Shown one piece after another: positions 50,611-62,889 of a stretch of 64,000 bases of DNA. Positions within the stretch are counted from its first letter, which is position 1. Each line of letters opens with the position of its first letter. This DNA is from Sipunculus nudus. Taxonomy: Eukaryota > Annelida > Sipuncula > Golfingiida > Sipunculidae. The translations under genes were made by a program, and so were the position numbers. Where the stretch lies: assembly GCA_026874595.1 (NCBI GenBank), contig CM049313.1, positions 22,252,008 to 22,316,007 on the forward strand, in the 5' to 3' direction. The notes under the pieces are model-generated. The model worked only from the letters and a program-made list of their open reading frames with translations, had not been told where the DNA came from and searched no databases.

Positions 50611-50869
50611 AACCCTACCAAAGGTCCACCCACCGACTGAGGCCAGAAGATTCCTCAGGATTCCAACTCAACTGGCTATGCTAAGATAAAGCCCTACCCG
50701 AAAGCACCCATTTTAGGAATTCCCTTTCCAAATACTTTAGGTATGGGCTACTTGCCTAAAGGAGGAGGATGATAAGGGATTCTTGTTAGAGAGAGCAAAG
50801 TATGGGTTTCCTATTATAGACAATGAGGATCATATAAATACTGCATCCACACCACAAATCTGCTGAATT

Positions 50870-52205
50870 ACATAAACAGGAGGTGGAATCAGAATTGATT
50901 AAAGGCATAAACAAGGAATATTACTGCACATATTATCCTAGCAATCCAGAAATAATAAGCGCATTAGGTGCTGTCCAAAAACTAAACAGCAACACAATCA
51001 GACTCATCAATGATTGTAGTCTCCCGATCGGGACATCTCTTACTGATTATTTTTAAACACATGTTCCTGGGAAAAAAATATCAGACCCTACATGAAACCC
51101 TAGTCTTAGCAGAGAAAAGCTACTATCTCACTAAAATAGATCTACAAAATATATACAGATCCCTCCCCTCCCATTATATCCCTCAATTTATATTGCCAGA
51201 AGCCTGAAATGGAAATTAAGTGGTCTTAAACATGATACTTCTATGTTGGATACAAGTATTCCTTTTGTAATTCTTTTTTTACTGACTTCCTCAAGCTGTT
51301 AGAAGAATGATGGCTTGTCGTGGTTTTGAGGTTATCACTGTTTATTTATATGATTTCTTTATTATTGGCAAACCTTTGATGAATGTAAAGCAGCCATGGC
51401 AGAGCTTTGTTGCTTCTGAGAAGAATAGGATTTGCCATCAGCTGGAACAAAGTAGCAGGGCAAACACAAAGTTTAGTCTTCCTGGGTATATCTATTTATT
51501 CGGAATCCCAGACTATCGAATTGCCAGAGACTAAGGTTCAGGATTTTAAACAAATCTTGGAAACTTTAAAAGCACGTAAGGCTTCATCACCGCAAAAGCT
51601 CCAGAGCTTAGTAGGGAAGCTCAATTGGGCTTGCCAGGTAGTTCGAGTTGGCAAAGTATTTTTGCGCAGCATACTTAACCTTATGGTTAAATTTAAAAAA
51701 AAACATGATATAGCATACAAGTATCTAGCGAATTTTAAAAGATACTCACTGGTGGCAAAACTGCCTCAGGAAACATGGATATAATAAACCTATAAAAGCC
51801 TTCAAAAAAGCATTCACTGATATACAGATAAAAGTAGGGTTACTTAAGGGACCCACTAGAAAAATGACTGGCTCTACGTAAATTTGGCTGCTGACTGGCC
51901 AAAGGTGAAATGCTTACATATTATCCATAAGTAGGCATTGCCGGTACTATTACCTGCAAGGCGGGGGGGGGGGGGGGCAGTAGAGAGACAACTGTGTGGT
52001 GGTGCATACGGACTTCGCCAGTGCTGTAGGTATATTAACAGGCGCACTACTAAGAATACCTTAGTCATCCACTATTTGAGGGAACTTTACTCTCTTTCAG
52101 CTAAGTATAACTTTATTTTGCATGCCCATTCAAGGCAAATTAAATCACATTCCAGACTTCATTTCACGCCTACACCAGCGAGGGCATTTAATGCGCTTAT
52201 CTACA
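50870..52205 (+). pseudogene. Reverse transcriptase / RNase H region of the DIRS-like element
   Basis: RT blocks are visible in changing frames: YYLTKIDLQNIYRSLPSHY (about 51120-51178), LKWKLSGLKHDTSMLDTSIP (about 51205-51264), RMMACRGFEVITVYLYDFF (51301-51360), GFAISWNKVAGQTQSLVFLG and KLQSLVGKLNWACQVVR (51407-51660). The active-site motif expected as YLDDF reads YLYDF, so one catalytic aspartate is lost. RNase H follows near 51875-52150, with SAVGI-like and RRTTKNTLVIHYLRELYSL blocks and a G run (51962-51977) that interrupts it. The reading frame is broken at least five times; the copy is dead. Confidence 0.75.
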
Positions 52206-52425
52206 TTACTATATAACATGCATGATATCCCTATGTAGGCCTTAATGAAGGACCTCCCCACACGAATATCTAACAGAGTCCATGTGTATCTTTGTTCACA
52301 GATACTGCGAGCGAGCAACTGGCTAAAGACTTCGGTCCTACTGCTTAGCCCTGTTCACAACAAGCACAAATGCAACATACAATGTTCATCGGAAGACCTA
52401 CCTCAAATTTTGTTTACAACTTGTC

Positions 52426-53220
52426 TTGCAGCTAGTATCTATCACTAGACATAACCTTGCTCGCTATGTAGACTACTTAGTCCGATCTAGGAAGTATAGC
52501 AAACAATACCTTAACATTTTTAAAAAAATGTATAAAGAGGCAGGTCTGCCTAATCCGCTAGCAGAGCATTACTTTCTCCATTCTGTACTGTTAGACATCA
52601 AAGGAACTTATCGAGATGTTGTGCATAGAAAACTGCCCATTACACCTAACGTTTTGTTGAAAATGAAACCTTATTTTGACCTTTTAAAGGTCGAGAATTC
52701 CGTTTTTTTGGGCAGCCTCTTTGCTGGCTTTCTTTGTCTTACTCTGTAAAGAAGGCGACATGTTAGTTAGTTCTCTTGCCAATTTTGACCCCATGTGTCA
52801 CTTGCGGTGCTGCGATTTTCTTATTTCATCAGCAGGTATTTTTGTTAAACTAAGAAAAACAAAAACAATATAGTTCAGCCAAAGGCAGCTAAAACTACGC
52901 CTGCCCTACCTCAAGGCACTTCCTCTGTGCCCCACTTGGGCTATAATAAATGTCTTCTCCTTGATTAAGCCGTCCTTTGATTCATTACCACCCTTCCTGA
53001 CTAACAACTGGCCTGTAGTGTTCCTCACCCAAAGTAAATTTGACAGGAGATTTACACATCTCATTAACACCATGTGCTTAAATATTTTAGATTAACGGGA
53101 CACAGTATAAAAAGGTGAGAGGCCTCCTGGGGAGTCCAGTGTGGACTCTCTTAAGATGGGATACGTATTATGGATGACTGAAAAAGCAATGCCTATAGCT
53201 CTTACCTACACATCCTACTC
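52426..53220 (+). pseudogene. Tyrosine recombinase of the DIRS-like element
   Basis: 52426-52749 reads as the N-terminal SAM-like and early catalytic part: VSITRHNLARYVDYLVRSRK, YLNIFKKMYKEAGLPNPLAE and RKLPITPNVLLKMKPYFDLL. After shifts the catalytic half continues with LVSSLANFDPMCHLRCCDF, FVKLRKTKTI-like and LPYLKALPLCP-like text to about 53090. Then come TGHSIRRGEASWGVQCGLS (the H-x-x-R block) and NAYSSYLHI near 53190-53215, which holds the likely nucleophile tyrosine. Several frameshifts and stops separate these blocks. Confidence 0.75.
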
Positions 53221-53593
53221 TCATCCAATCAACAGTACGCCTGCATTATGGGACCTTCTATCCCCCTCTCTTAAGTTGCGGTATTTTTGGGGGTTAAAGT
53301 GAGATGACGGTGGTCGGCGTTTTTTAATGGTGGGGTATTATAGGGCCTTCAACCCTGATAGTGTGTTGTACCCCCCATTTACCACAACTACATGGCTGTC
53401 ATTTTTTTCTTTTCTGTTTACAATGCCTGTTGAATTGTTCTTAGACAGTTGGGTGGCACTAAAGTGACCAGTCCATTAATGACGGGAGTTTTTGGAACAT
53501 TTAATGAACCAGTAGCAGTAAACACACAAACTATACAAAATAGACTACGTACTGTAATGGTATATCCGTTAACATTTATGCAACAGCCTACTG

Positions 53594-53595
<2 letters not shown>

Positions 53596-53629
<34 letters not shown>
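53596..53629. repeat. (TA)n microsatellite
   Basis: About 16 TA units. Confidence 0.96.
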
Positions 53630-53630
<1 letters not shown>

Positions 53631-53985
53631 CACTGAATTGAGAAGCTGAGTCAACCTACATTTCAATGTAAAAATGTAATAAGCTGTGAAACAATCTGAG
53701 CATAAAATAATGACGACTATTGTTTCATCGGGAAACAACAATAAATTATACCTTTGTCTTTAATTTTGTATTCGATCTATACTTTTGTTGATTTTTCATC
53801 GAGTAAAAACCCTTTTGAAATAATGGGGTGCTTTAATATGGCAAGTGCAGCCTTCGCAAGTAAATAAAGTGAATAAAAAGAGATCACATTAATTCACACA
53901 TTTGTAGCCTACTTTTCAAGCCACCAGGCAGGAATCGCCAGTTCGGGGGAGCCGGGGGGGGGGGGGTCTAGGCACTTACCGAGGG

Positions 53986-53986
53986 G

Positions 53987-54060
<74 letters not shown>
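53986..54060. repeat. (AT)n(GA)n compound microsatellite
   Basis: 14 AT units followed by about 23 GA units with one AAAG interruption. Confidence 0.97.
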
Positions 54061-54978
54061 GGCCAATGCCTCCTGAGACGGGAGGGTAGGGGAGGGGGAC
54101 ACGTACGTACTTCCCATCACATGTAGGGGGGGGGGGGGGAGGGGAGGGGGTGAAATATGTAATAAACTTTAATAATTTGAGGGACCTTACATGGGCATGT
54201 AAAATAATCTTCAAAAGGCCTAAAACCATCGAAAATGTCCTCTGCATGTGTCCTTCTTTGTTCTTACATTATATTCACGTTAGAATACACACTTGAAGGC
54301 CTTCTTGTAGTCATCCTGAATACCTGGAGTACTGTACTCTAAATCCATTACATTGCTTTTGCCTTTAATTAATTTGAATCGTAGTTTTGACGATAAAACA
54401 AGTGATAACTCAATAAACAATTTTCTTGTTTTGGCAATGGCAGTATGGTACTGAAGTATCTGGAGAGTGAAATCAAACTAAACATTATGACTGTAACAAA
54501 CAACACGCGCTCCCCGTCCTTCAATTTGTAGGCATTCATAATTTCTCCTATAGGCGTCCACTTACCCAAATCAGCTTATCCTTTTTCCTCCCAGATTGTT
54601 TTTGTATTTACAGTACATAATTCCTCCATTAGCTATTTTATTATCCATTATCCGTTAATAATTGTATTTGCTGTATCATGACATCGAATGGATATTTATT
54701 TAAACATACCGTGGTGTAATCAAAGGAGAGGAACCGGCGCGCCTTTGGCGCCCCCTGGCGAAATAGTTCCTAGTTTCCCATTCATTCTATCATCAACCGT
54801 TTGTAATACCGCTGCATCATTAAAACTTGTATTAAGCATGTTAATATCGGTCATATATCTTATATTTTCATCATTTTGCAAAAACAATATCAAAATTATA
54901 CACTTCAATTACATTGTTTACGTCGTTTAGATTACTATATTTGATTAAACTGTTGTATATTTTACCTGTATAATCATT

Positions 54979-56030
54979 TTAAACTAAAATAATCATGTCG
55001 TATTGTTCACCACTAACTACATAATCCATATTATCTATATTATACACATCACATATATTATTATCATCAATCATATTATTCACCTCACAACTGTTCTTAT
55101 CCACAGAAATTGTATTTTGCTGAAAGCAATTTAAATGAAAAAGATTTTTATGACTGGAACACCTAGACAGGTGGTTGCTAATCTGAGATGAATGCAATAT
55201 ATTTTCGCCATGTTGGTAAGAAAAATTATCTAACATCCTAGATGAAGATTCGTTATGTGTGTAAATCTACATTATCAGTTTTATTTGCAACTGCAGAAGC
55301 ATCATAACTGTCTTTAAATTCATAGAGCTTTTGACCCTTGCTCCAACAGTATTCCTTGGCGCTAGTACCTCTTCCACTCTAAAAATTTCTCTCAGATGAG
55401 ACAGAATTTGCATTTCTACCTCTTGATTTAATTCATGTTGCACAGTTATTATTTGCATCCCAAACATTTACGTTGTTTTCAGTTACGAGTTTGTCGTATC
55501 TTAGTTGAGCTCTCAGCTCACAGTTTTCTGATTTAACTTCATTCAGTTTCTATTTCAGGCCTCTTCTGTCTATTCATATTCTCTCAGAGCAGTCCTCCTG
55601 CACAAAGACACACGAGTTAGCGTTTTTAAGATCATACTGCGATAATCCTTATACTCTTTCTTTGTCCTTGTAGCTGCAATAATTTACAATGATTTGCCGT
55701 GGTTTGCATTCCAGGGGCATTACACGGAAGTCTATGCGCCCGTTAAATAAGAATGTCCTTTTCTTTGTCTTTTAGATTAATTTCCTCTGTCTTTTATTAT
55801 CTTTATCTACACAGGCTGACAGAGACTCTTTGATACAAATGCTTGTCTCTTTGGACTGTTCTTCTCATTTGTCAACCCTGGCCCTAAATCTGTTATGGTC
55901 TTCTTTAATCTCTTTCATTTCATCTTTGAGCTTTGACATAATCTCAGACATAATTTTACCAATTCAAATAAATTCTTCGCACTTATCTCAGCTATACTGG
56001 AGCTTTGTGGTAGGTACCTGCAATCTGCCA
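54979..56030 (-). pseudogene. L1-type LINE ORF1 protein (RNA-binding, coiled coil) relic
   Basis: Translated from right to left: a heptad-rich segment near 55960-55830 (MKEIKEDHNRFRARVDKLEE) suggests the coiled coil. Then come RTFLF, PLECKPRQIIVNYCSYKDKE (about 55720-55665) and a block with VFVQEDCSERI and RRGLK, ending ELRAQLRYDKLVTEN near 55490. This is the RRM/C-terminal pattern of L1 ORF1p-like proteins (Transposase_22 family). In-frame stops occur at three or more places. The minus frames at 55467-55267 and 55236-54979 would be the C-terminal tail. No ORF2 endonuclease/reverse transcriptase follows on the minus strand. Confidence 0.65.
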
Positions 56031-56195
56031 GTACCGACAGGTGCACGGGGATATGTTTGATGGGACCTGTCCGCCAGCACGGCGAACCCCGACAGACAGT
56101 TTGTGACCCAGTTTGTTATTAAGTGCCTAACATGAGTTCATATGCTGAGAGCACTCTCTGGCTGTAGTCACAAACATTCTTGTATTGAATGACCC

Positions 56196-56276
56196 CTATA
56201 TTACTCTGAATCAGGGGTAGAGCACAGGACTTAAAGCCGGGTGTTCGTGAGTTCGAATCTCTCCCGAGGCGGTGAG
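56196..56276 (+). repeat. tRNA-derived SINE head (degenerate)
   Basis: CTCTGAATCAGGGGTAGAGC forms a D-arm-like stem with box A sequence. GTGAGTTCGAATCTC is a good box B and T-arm. The anticodon arm and acceptor stem do not pair properly, so this is not a functional tRNA. The following 200 bases of mixed composition (to about 56480) may be the SINE body. Confidence 0.55.
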
Positions 56277-56489
56277 ATTTTTCACGGTCGCCCCAATCCA
56301 GGGTGAGCGTTCTGTAGTCTTAATGAGTAGGCCTTGACAAACGGCAGTGTTTCACTTACAAACGGGTGCGCCTTTCTGGAGTTCCTCGATGGTAAGACCC
56401 AGCAATCGGTAGTATTACCCACCCAGGGCCTGCAGGTGCAGTAGTCAACCGGCCTGGTTGAATCAAGGATATAAAATGAGAGGAAGCCA

Positions 56490-59400
56490 GTGATGCTGCC
56501 ATGCCACGTTTACCGAAACCGGAATGGAATTCTGCAGATGTACATATACGTAGTTAAGCTTGCGGTTGCCTCAATCTAAAAAAGTAACAAGTGTCCCATT
56601 TGTCATGACGCTCAGCTGCCAAGCATGACCTGCGACATCATGGGCTGAGATTCACAACTTCCAGTCATATTTTTTAAGAACCTATTTGCAATTTTTTAAA
56701 ACTTTCTACGATTACAGATATGTATATCACACATGTCTGGTAAAAACACATTTTCTTGATGATCTGAGGCAAAATGAATGGTTGTGGAGCTGCCTGTCAG
56801 TCTCAAAACAAGCACCACACAGGCCAAATATAATATTAACATATATAGCAAAAATTCAAGGAAATCCAAGCAAGAAGTATTGAGAAACGTGTGTTTCTGT
56901 ATGAATTTTTATTCAATACAAATCAACTGTACTGAACTTTCACAAATGATGGTCATATATTTAAAGAAATATTTGAGTCAATCCTTTGCAAGATTACATT
57001 AATATACGTCCCACTTCATTCACTTCAACAGTTTTTTTAAATAAAATATTCAAAAGGAATTGAAAGATGGCTACCTGGTGGCCATAAGCGATTTTTGATA
57101 GGTCTGAAATCCCACAACAAACATCTTTCAATAAGAGACTAACTTGTAGCAATTGCTCCAAAGAATGCTACAGTAATGAATGTCTAAAACAATTCAAACG
57201 GCTTGATCAGGTTGGAGAGCTCACATATCAGATTTACGGTCATGCAAATGTATCTGAATATATAAGTTTATTCACAATTCTAAATTGCATCAACAATCAT
57301 CCATAATTTGTTCAGATAACATCACATTGTGTACACATATGTGTATAATTTTACCAAGAATTTTAATTATAAATTAGCTAAATTAGCTTAAATTATTTTA
57401 TTTTTAAATAACTAAAAATGATTTTAATATGATTTTATAGTGCTCAAATCATAATATCGTAATGTTCTCTCTCGGACGATGGAAAAGTCTAATAAAAACC
57501 GAATATTATAATCATATTTAAAATAAATATAATATAATAATATAATACGGTTAAATATAATATATACATGTTATATAATATAATATTTTACAATATAATA
57601 TAACATAATATAATAAACTGTATTATAACATAAAAGAGTTAATACAATATATTGTACTCAAGCAATATGCAAAGTGGTGGGTCACAGGCCCATCTTTACA
57701 TAAAGACATAACTCATATCTGCCAATCATATGAGGCTTTTATTCGATCTACAACTAAGCAAATAATAAACAAACTGTATTATCAAGTCACATTCTACATA
57801 TGTAAAATAATAAATCAACTTTTGATAAAGACGGCAATAATCACTGAACTTTACAGCATACGGACACTCAGCCCAATCTGGCGGCAACAAACTACATTAA
57901 ACAATTTTATAGTTATCAGCCAATTTTCTGTCAAATATTCAATGAGAATTATACTCTTTAAATACGTTAATGATCCACATCTATTGTAATTTTGTTCATA
58001 ACCTTAATATTTCGCTACAAAACGGACAAGATTTAGTAAACAGAATATATGAAATTTGAGTAGATATACAACGAGGTCTGAATGTTAAAGCAACACACGC
58101 GCAAAAGAAAGGTCCACATTTAGGACAGTGTTCTCATAAAGATACAGAACAAATACAAAGTTGTTGGTGCTTGTTGGGCCAACCTTTGTTTATTTTTGAC
58201 TTCAACAAGCTCTTCGAGGAAAATACTTTTACATAATTTTATGTTTTGTTATAGGTGAACTCAAATATCATCTTTGGTGGTCATTTGCAAAGATTCAATG
58301 TAAGATTTCAAAGTACCACTTGTTAGATTTTGCCCTACTCCTTTTCGGAAAAAGCAGAAATACGTACAAAAGGTATAGAAAAGTGCAGAAATACATCTCA
58401 CATACCCCGGGGTAAACACTACTTTTTTTTGGACATTTTTGACTCCAGGTATTATAAGGCACATGTAAACCTTCATTTTAATTAATTTTCAATAGAAAAA
58501 ATCTTAATACGGTCTTGGCGATAATTTATCCCTGATTATTCGAGATATAATAGGTCAAGGTTAAATTTTGTGACCTTTTGACCTCTGGTGACCTTGTCAC
58601 AGGATAACGTTGCATATCATTTGCATAGACTTGTAGATCTTGACAAGCCAAACAATTTAAGTGGTCATTTGAAATATTTTGGTGAACAGTACGTTGCAAA
58701 GTTAGAGCTGTTTGAATCTTCCATACCCCTAATAATCTTGCTCTAGCTGTAAAAGTAGGCGTGGTTAAAAAGTCCATGGTGGGTATCTTCCGTCCCACTT
58801 TTTTTTGCTGGCAACATCAATTTTCTGACTTGTTAGACCTAGGGCTACATGAAAAGACCCATTAAAGTAAATAACAAGGGGGTTGCACTATGACCCCCAC
58901 TAGCCCATGGCCTAAGTCACATCACTGACCGGTAGATGGCAGCATATATAGCGAATACGCTTCGCATTTTAATACTTTAAGAAAAGCAAATAAAATGCCA
59001 AACTAACTGTCTAGTGAACGGAACACAAAGTAAATATAATAAATTAAATTACAGCAACTTTTATTAATAACGTTCCGACCAAACACTAAATGAAGTTTAT
59101 TTTAATATTATGATTATACAGTAGCAGTGGTTGAACGTATACACGAGCAGTTTTTGTTGCATGTTGTACGTATTGGTGGTGAATTAGTATAAGTAGTAGA
59201 CCTAGCATTTTAGTTTTTATTATTTTCATCATTATTATTATCATTTCCTTATAATATTAATATCAATTGTATTATCATTATTATTATCATTATTATTCTT
59301 GTATTATTATATTTTTATTATTTTTATAATTATAAACTTGTATTATAATTATTTCATTATAATTATTACTATTATTATTATTATTATAGTAGTAGTAGTA

Positions 59401-59680
59401 GTAGTAGTATTTGTATATTCAAATAATCAAGAAATATATCAGATAACTCGACGAGAGGGTTTCGGTTTGGGGGGGGGGGGGGGCAGACACAAATTTGTAG
59501 GTTCCCATTTCCTATTATCTAAGATAACTTAAATACTGGATTTAAATAACCGATAAACTACCGATGAAATATTCCAAATTAAGATGAAAGTTAGAATTAT
59601 GGGTTTAAGATATCATGTATAGGTCGTGTTATTCCTATAACCATCGATCATTTTTTGACACAAGACTTAATCATATATGG
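56490..59680. other. Intergenic, nothing recognised
   Basis: Very AT-rich, with a degenerate TAATATAA-like tract near 57490-57640. A block at 58555-58610 (GGTCAAGGTTAAA, GACCTTTTGACCTCTGGTGA, CCTTGTCAC) resembles the TGACCTTGACC parts of the 19-21 kb array and may be related. Triplet tracts lie at 59215-59412 and a G run at about 59470. Confidence 0.4.
59215..59412. repeat. (ATT)n/(TAG)n imperfect microsatellite
   Basis: Imperfect ATT/ATA triplets turning into pure TAG triplets near 59390-59408. Confidence 0.9.
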
Positions 59681-59689
59681 CCTCAGTTC

Positions 59690-60330
59690 AGTTGTGTATC
59701 AATGAAGATGGTGAATGGATGATGAGAAATAAACTGAAGCTGAATGGTGACAAGACGGAACTGAATATCCTCACTGCCCCCGGCTAACACCCAGGGTAAA
59801 GCCCTCCACTATAGACATTAGTGGTTGCTCTCTCACAGCAACTGCAACCATGAGTAAACTTGGCAGCGTCGATGGAGGAGCATGAAAATCTGTGTGCAAA
59901 TCCTGCTATTTCCATCTGCACAACATTGCTGCCATCAGACACATGTTCACCAGAGAAGCAACTGAAAAAGCCACGCACGCCTTTGTTACATCTAGGCCTG
60001 ACAACTATAACTCACTCTAGTAAAAACACCGCCCGCATCAGTTACGAAGAAGCTTCAGCGTGTGCTCAACGCTGCAGCCAGGATTGAAGTAAGGAAAAGT
60101 AAACGAGATAGCATCTCAACTGGCTGCCTGTGCCACATAGAATAAGCTTCAAAGTGCTATGTCTCACGGGCGTGTTTACGGTAGTGCTCCAAGCTGCCTT
60201 GCTGAGCATGTGCGACCAATTCAGCCATCACGTAGTTTACGCTCTAGTGATCAGCATCTTCTGTGTCAACCAGCTGCTCATACGTGAATATATGGTGATC
60301 CGCATTTCAAAAGACAAATGAAATCCTTTA
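59690..60330 (+). pseudogene. LINE reverse transcriptase 3' end (CR1/L2-type)
   Basis: Fragments in three frames, in the right order for the C-terminal third of a non-LTR reverse transcriptase: MRNKLKLNGDKTELNILTAP (about 59720), KSVCKSCYFHLHNIAAIRHM with FTREATEKATHAFVTSR (59888-59990), LQRVLNAAARI-like text, TQLAACATRISFK-like text (about 60110-60150), then GSAPSCLAEHVRPIQPSRSL and RSSDQHLLCQPAAHT (60183-60285). The last blocks match the conserved C-terminal tail of CR1/L2/Rex-type elements. Stops and shifts make it inactive. The catalytic FADD region is missing, consistent with 5' truncation. Confidence 0.75.
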
Positions 60331-60743
60331 TGTTTCGGGCTTCATTTTTAAATTTATAGTATGCTCTTTACAAACTTATCCTTCATTAAGTTATATTAAT
60401 AATTCAAACATCGTGAACTTTTACCTGCAATTTATAACATATACATCCATTATATATTTATTTTTTTATCTTAATACAAATAATTGTTTTATCTTACTAA
60501 ACGTTTTCTTAAATTTTTATCATTATATGTTTTATCTTCAACTGTAATGGCGCAACTGAGGACACTTAACCAGCCTGGTAGTCCTATGCGAGAGTGCCAA
60601 CGATTGACTGTAATCTTCTAAAGTCTGTGAGGTCTATTAGTCCTATCGGGGGGGGGGGGGGCACCGACCGACTGTAATCTTACAACGTCTGTAAAGTCTG
60701 TTTCACCTATTCGGAATTACAAAGGATCGACTGTCATCTTATA

Positions 60744-62883
60744 TTACACTTTACGGACCGTGTGTACCAGAGCTGTGAATGGATAAACTAGTTTATTGTC
60801 TTCCTCAACTGACGAAGTTCTTAGTTGTTCCTGGAATTCCTGCACGAAACCCGGTTCTGACGTCTCACGTAAATTAGGCACTTGGGTTAAAAAGTCCAGC
60901 AGCAAATTTCCTTCCAAACCACACTCAAATATAGGTCCTGAAATGAAATTCAATATATAAATGAAACTTATGTTCAGAAAAATGTTAACCAAATTTAATT
61001 AGAACCCATATGATAATTATTGATGGCTCTTAGAAGGAAGCGTATAACATTGATGGCTCTGACAAGAAACCATACGATTTTCTTAACTCGAGAAAAGAAT
61101 GGATAAAATTATATAAACATTAAAAAATATTTGTTGGGTCTCACTTCATCCTTTCCGATTCGCACGGAAACATTGCACCAAAGAATTGGACAGTCTTTTG
61201 AGATAATAGAGGATACTTTGTTGAATAGTTATGAGTTATCGATATATTTGTCAGAAAAAAAAATGTCAATATAATCTCCCACAATAATCGGCATTAACAT
61301 TTTTCACCACATTAATCCGTGACTTAACAGATAATCGACTGCGAACTCAGATGTCTTCATACAGATGTCGGGCCATGATTATTTATATGAGAAGATTTCC
61401 GTTAAACAATTTATGCTCCGTACCTATATTTACGTGGTACTGCATCTTTGCCGGTTTAAAGGTCAGATGCCCATGCTCCAGTGCAATGTCAACGTCCTGA
61501 CCCGATGCCACACCATATGACCGAAGTTTTCCTTCGTATTTCCTGAAAATCCTGTCTTAAAACATACATTAATATCAGTGAATAGATTACATATAATGAA
61601 GGCCTATGGCAAACTCTAAATTCAAAACTTTGAAGGAAACATTGTCGGGTCAACCTTATAAATGTCGTCTATTGGTTTCCCTACACTAGTGATCTCGTAG
61701 GTTTTTTTAATAACAGAATCCAGTATAAGAAAAGCAGATAATCAGTTAATGGAACCATAACTGGTAATGCCCTACCTGTTTCACTTGAAATGGCAATTAA
61801 ACTCCCATCTCTCGCTGTCAAATTATAAAAATCTCCCAGAACCTCACCGACTCGACCGTAGAAGTAATACAAGCTATGTACGAAGAATACCATGTGAAAC
61901 TTTCTAGTAGAGGGATTGCAAGATAAATAATCTTCAGCTGTCATTTCCCGTAAATCAAATTCTACATCGGCGTATTTAAAGTTACCGGCTACTCTCAGTT
62001 TAAACTGCTTCATGTGGTCACAATTCGGATCAACTGCAGTGTAATGGACCGGCAGCTTAAGGTTGATAATCTCATCCAAGATGGCAGCGCCAGGCTCTCC
62101 TAAGACCATAGAAACGATTATAATTTAAGCAGTTTATCTTAGCCTATTTGTTTATAGAATATGTTATACGAACTTAAGATGATTACAATATCTTATTGTA
62201 ACTCCGATATTGCAGCAGATCTAGTACGCAGTTAAAAAGATATTATAATCATGAACGGAAGAGTGAAATGTATCGTTAATCTCCCGTTTCATCGAATTCT
62301 TCATGTTAATCTTGTTCAATGTTATTTCATCTCCGGGCATTTTAGTGAAAAGTAAGTAGTCATATTTGTGAATATAGCTTTAACAAACACAAACACTATC
62401 TTAGCGCAAGTATAAAGCAAATTTACCTGGGACTTGAGTTATATTTGCTTTAAATATTTTGGCTACATGTCGGAAGTAAATCTGAATGGTTGCAATTAGC
62501 GAATTAATAAAATAAAGAAATATGGCAAGCTATAAAATATTCTAAGCATATAGATTTATTATATATATTTACTAAATGTATTGGACAGAACGCCCTGAAA
62601 ATCTGCAATATACGCATATAATATACACAGATATTTATTATATATCACCCGTTGTGTGTATAAAATCAAAATATGAGAAAAGAACCATTCAGCCACACAA
62701 ACCTGCTCCTGAGCCAATCGAGATAATCCGGAGTTGTTCTCCATCTGTGACGGTTCCCGCCTCTAACATTGCCCTCACAATTACCGGTATGTTAAGTCTG
62801 ATCCAGTCCACTGTGCTTTCCATACAGGTGGAGTTCTTGTCAAACACCTCGAGAGCTTGAGCATAATACAAAGAGGTTTCCAT
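60744..62883 (-). CDS. Histamine N-methyltransferase-like protein, four exons, intact
   Basis: Predicted exons on the minus strand: 62883-62703, 62099-61776, 61555-61424 and 60937-60744. All three introns are phase 1 with GT-AG ends, and the joined frame has no stop, giving about 276 aa against roughly 290 for vertebrate HNMT. Exon 1 ends with RIISIGSGAG and exon 2 continues EPG, forming the SAM-binding glycine loop (residues about 51-64). HYTAVDPN (about 79-86) holds the acidic residue for the SAM ribose. MVFFVHSLYYFYG matches the family block before strand 5. Exon 4 contains GNLLLDFLTQVPNLRETSEP, like the HNMT C-terminal signature. The expected reaction is SAM-dependent methylation of histamine or a related small amine in the cytosol; in invertebrates the substrate is uncertain. 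I chose METSLYY as start; the frame stays open 29 codons upstream, so a longer N-terminus or an upstream exon is possible. Confidence 0.85.
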
Positions 62884-62889
62884 ATTTGA

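Larger units (their letters stand above)
49680..53220 (+). mobile_element. DIRS-like (tyrosine-recombinase) retroelement, decayed
   Basis: Order along the plus strand is a gag-like region with a Cys/His finger, reverse transcriptase, RNase H, then a tyrosine recombinase. This order and the YR domain in place of a DDE integrase define DIRS/Ngaro-type elements. All parts contain stops and frameshifts. The terminal repeats expected of this group (split direct or inverted) were not found by eye, so the outer limits are uncertain. Confidence 0.8.
53230..54970. other. Intergenic, microsatellites and G runs
   Basis: Contains (TA)n at 53596-53629, a G13 run at 53954-53966, a (TA)n(GA)n tract at 53986-54060 and a G-rich patch at 54126-54150. 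A minus frame at 53909-54247 runs through these tracts and is an artefact. Confidence 0.5.

Noticed and set aside
53909-54247. 112-codon minus frame with proline-rich text
   Set aside because: Built from G runs and the (AT)n(GA)n tract.
56196-56276. Functional tRNA gene
   Set aside because: Box B and a D-arm are present, but the anticodon and acceptor stems do not pair; a tRNA-derived SINE head is more likely.
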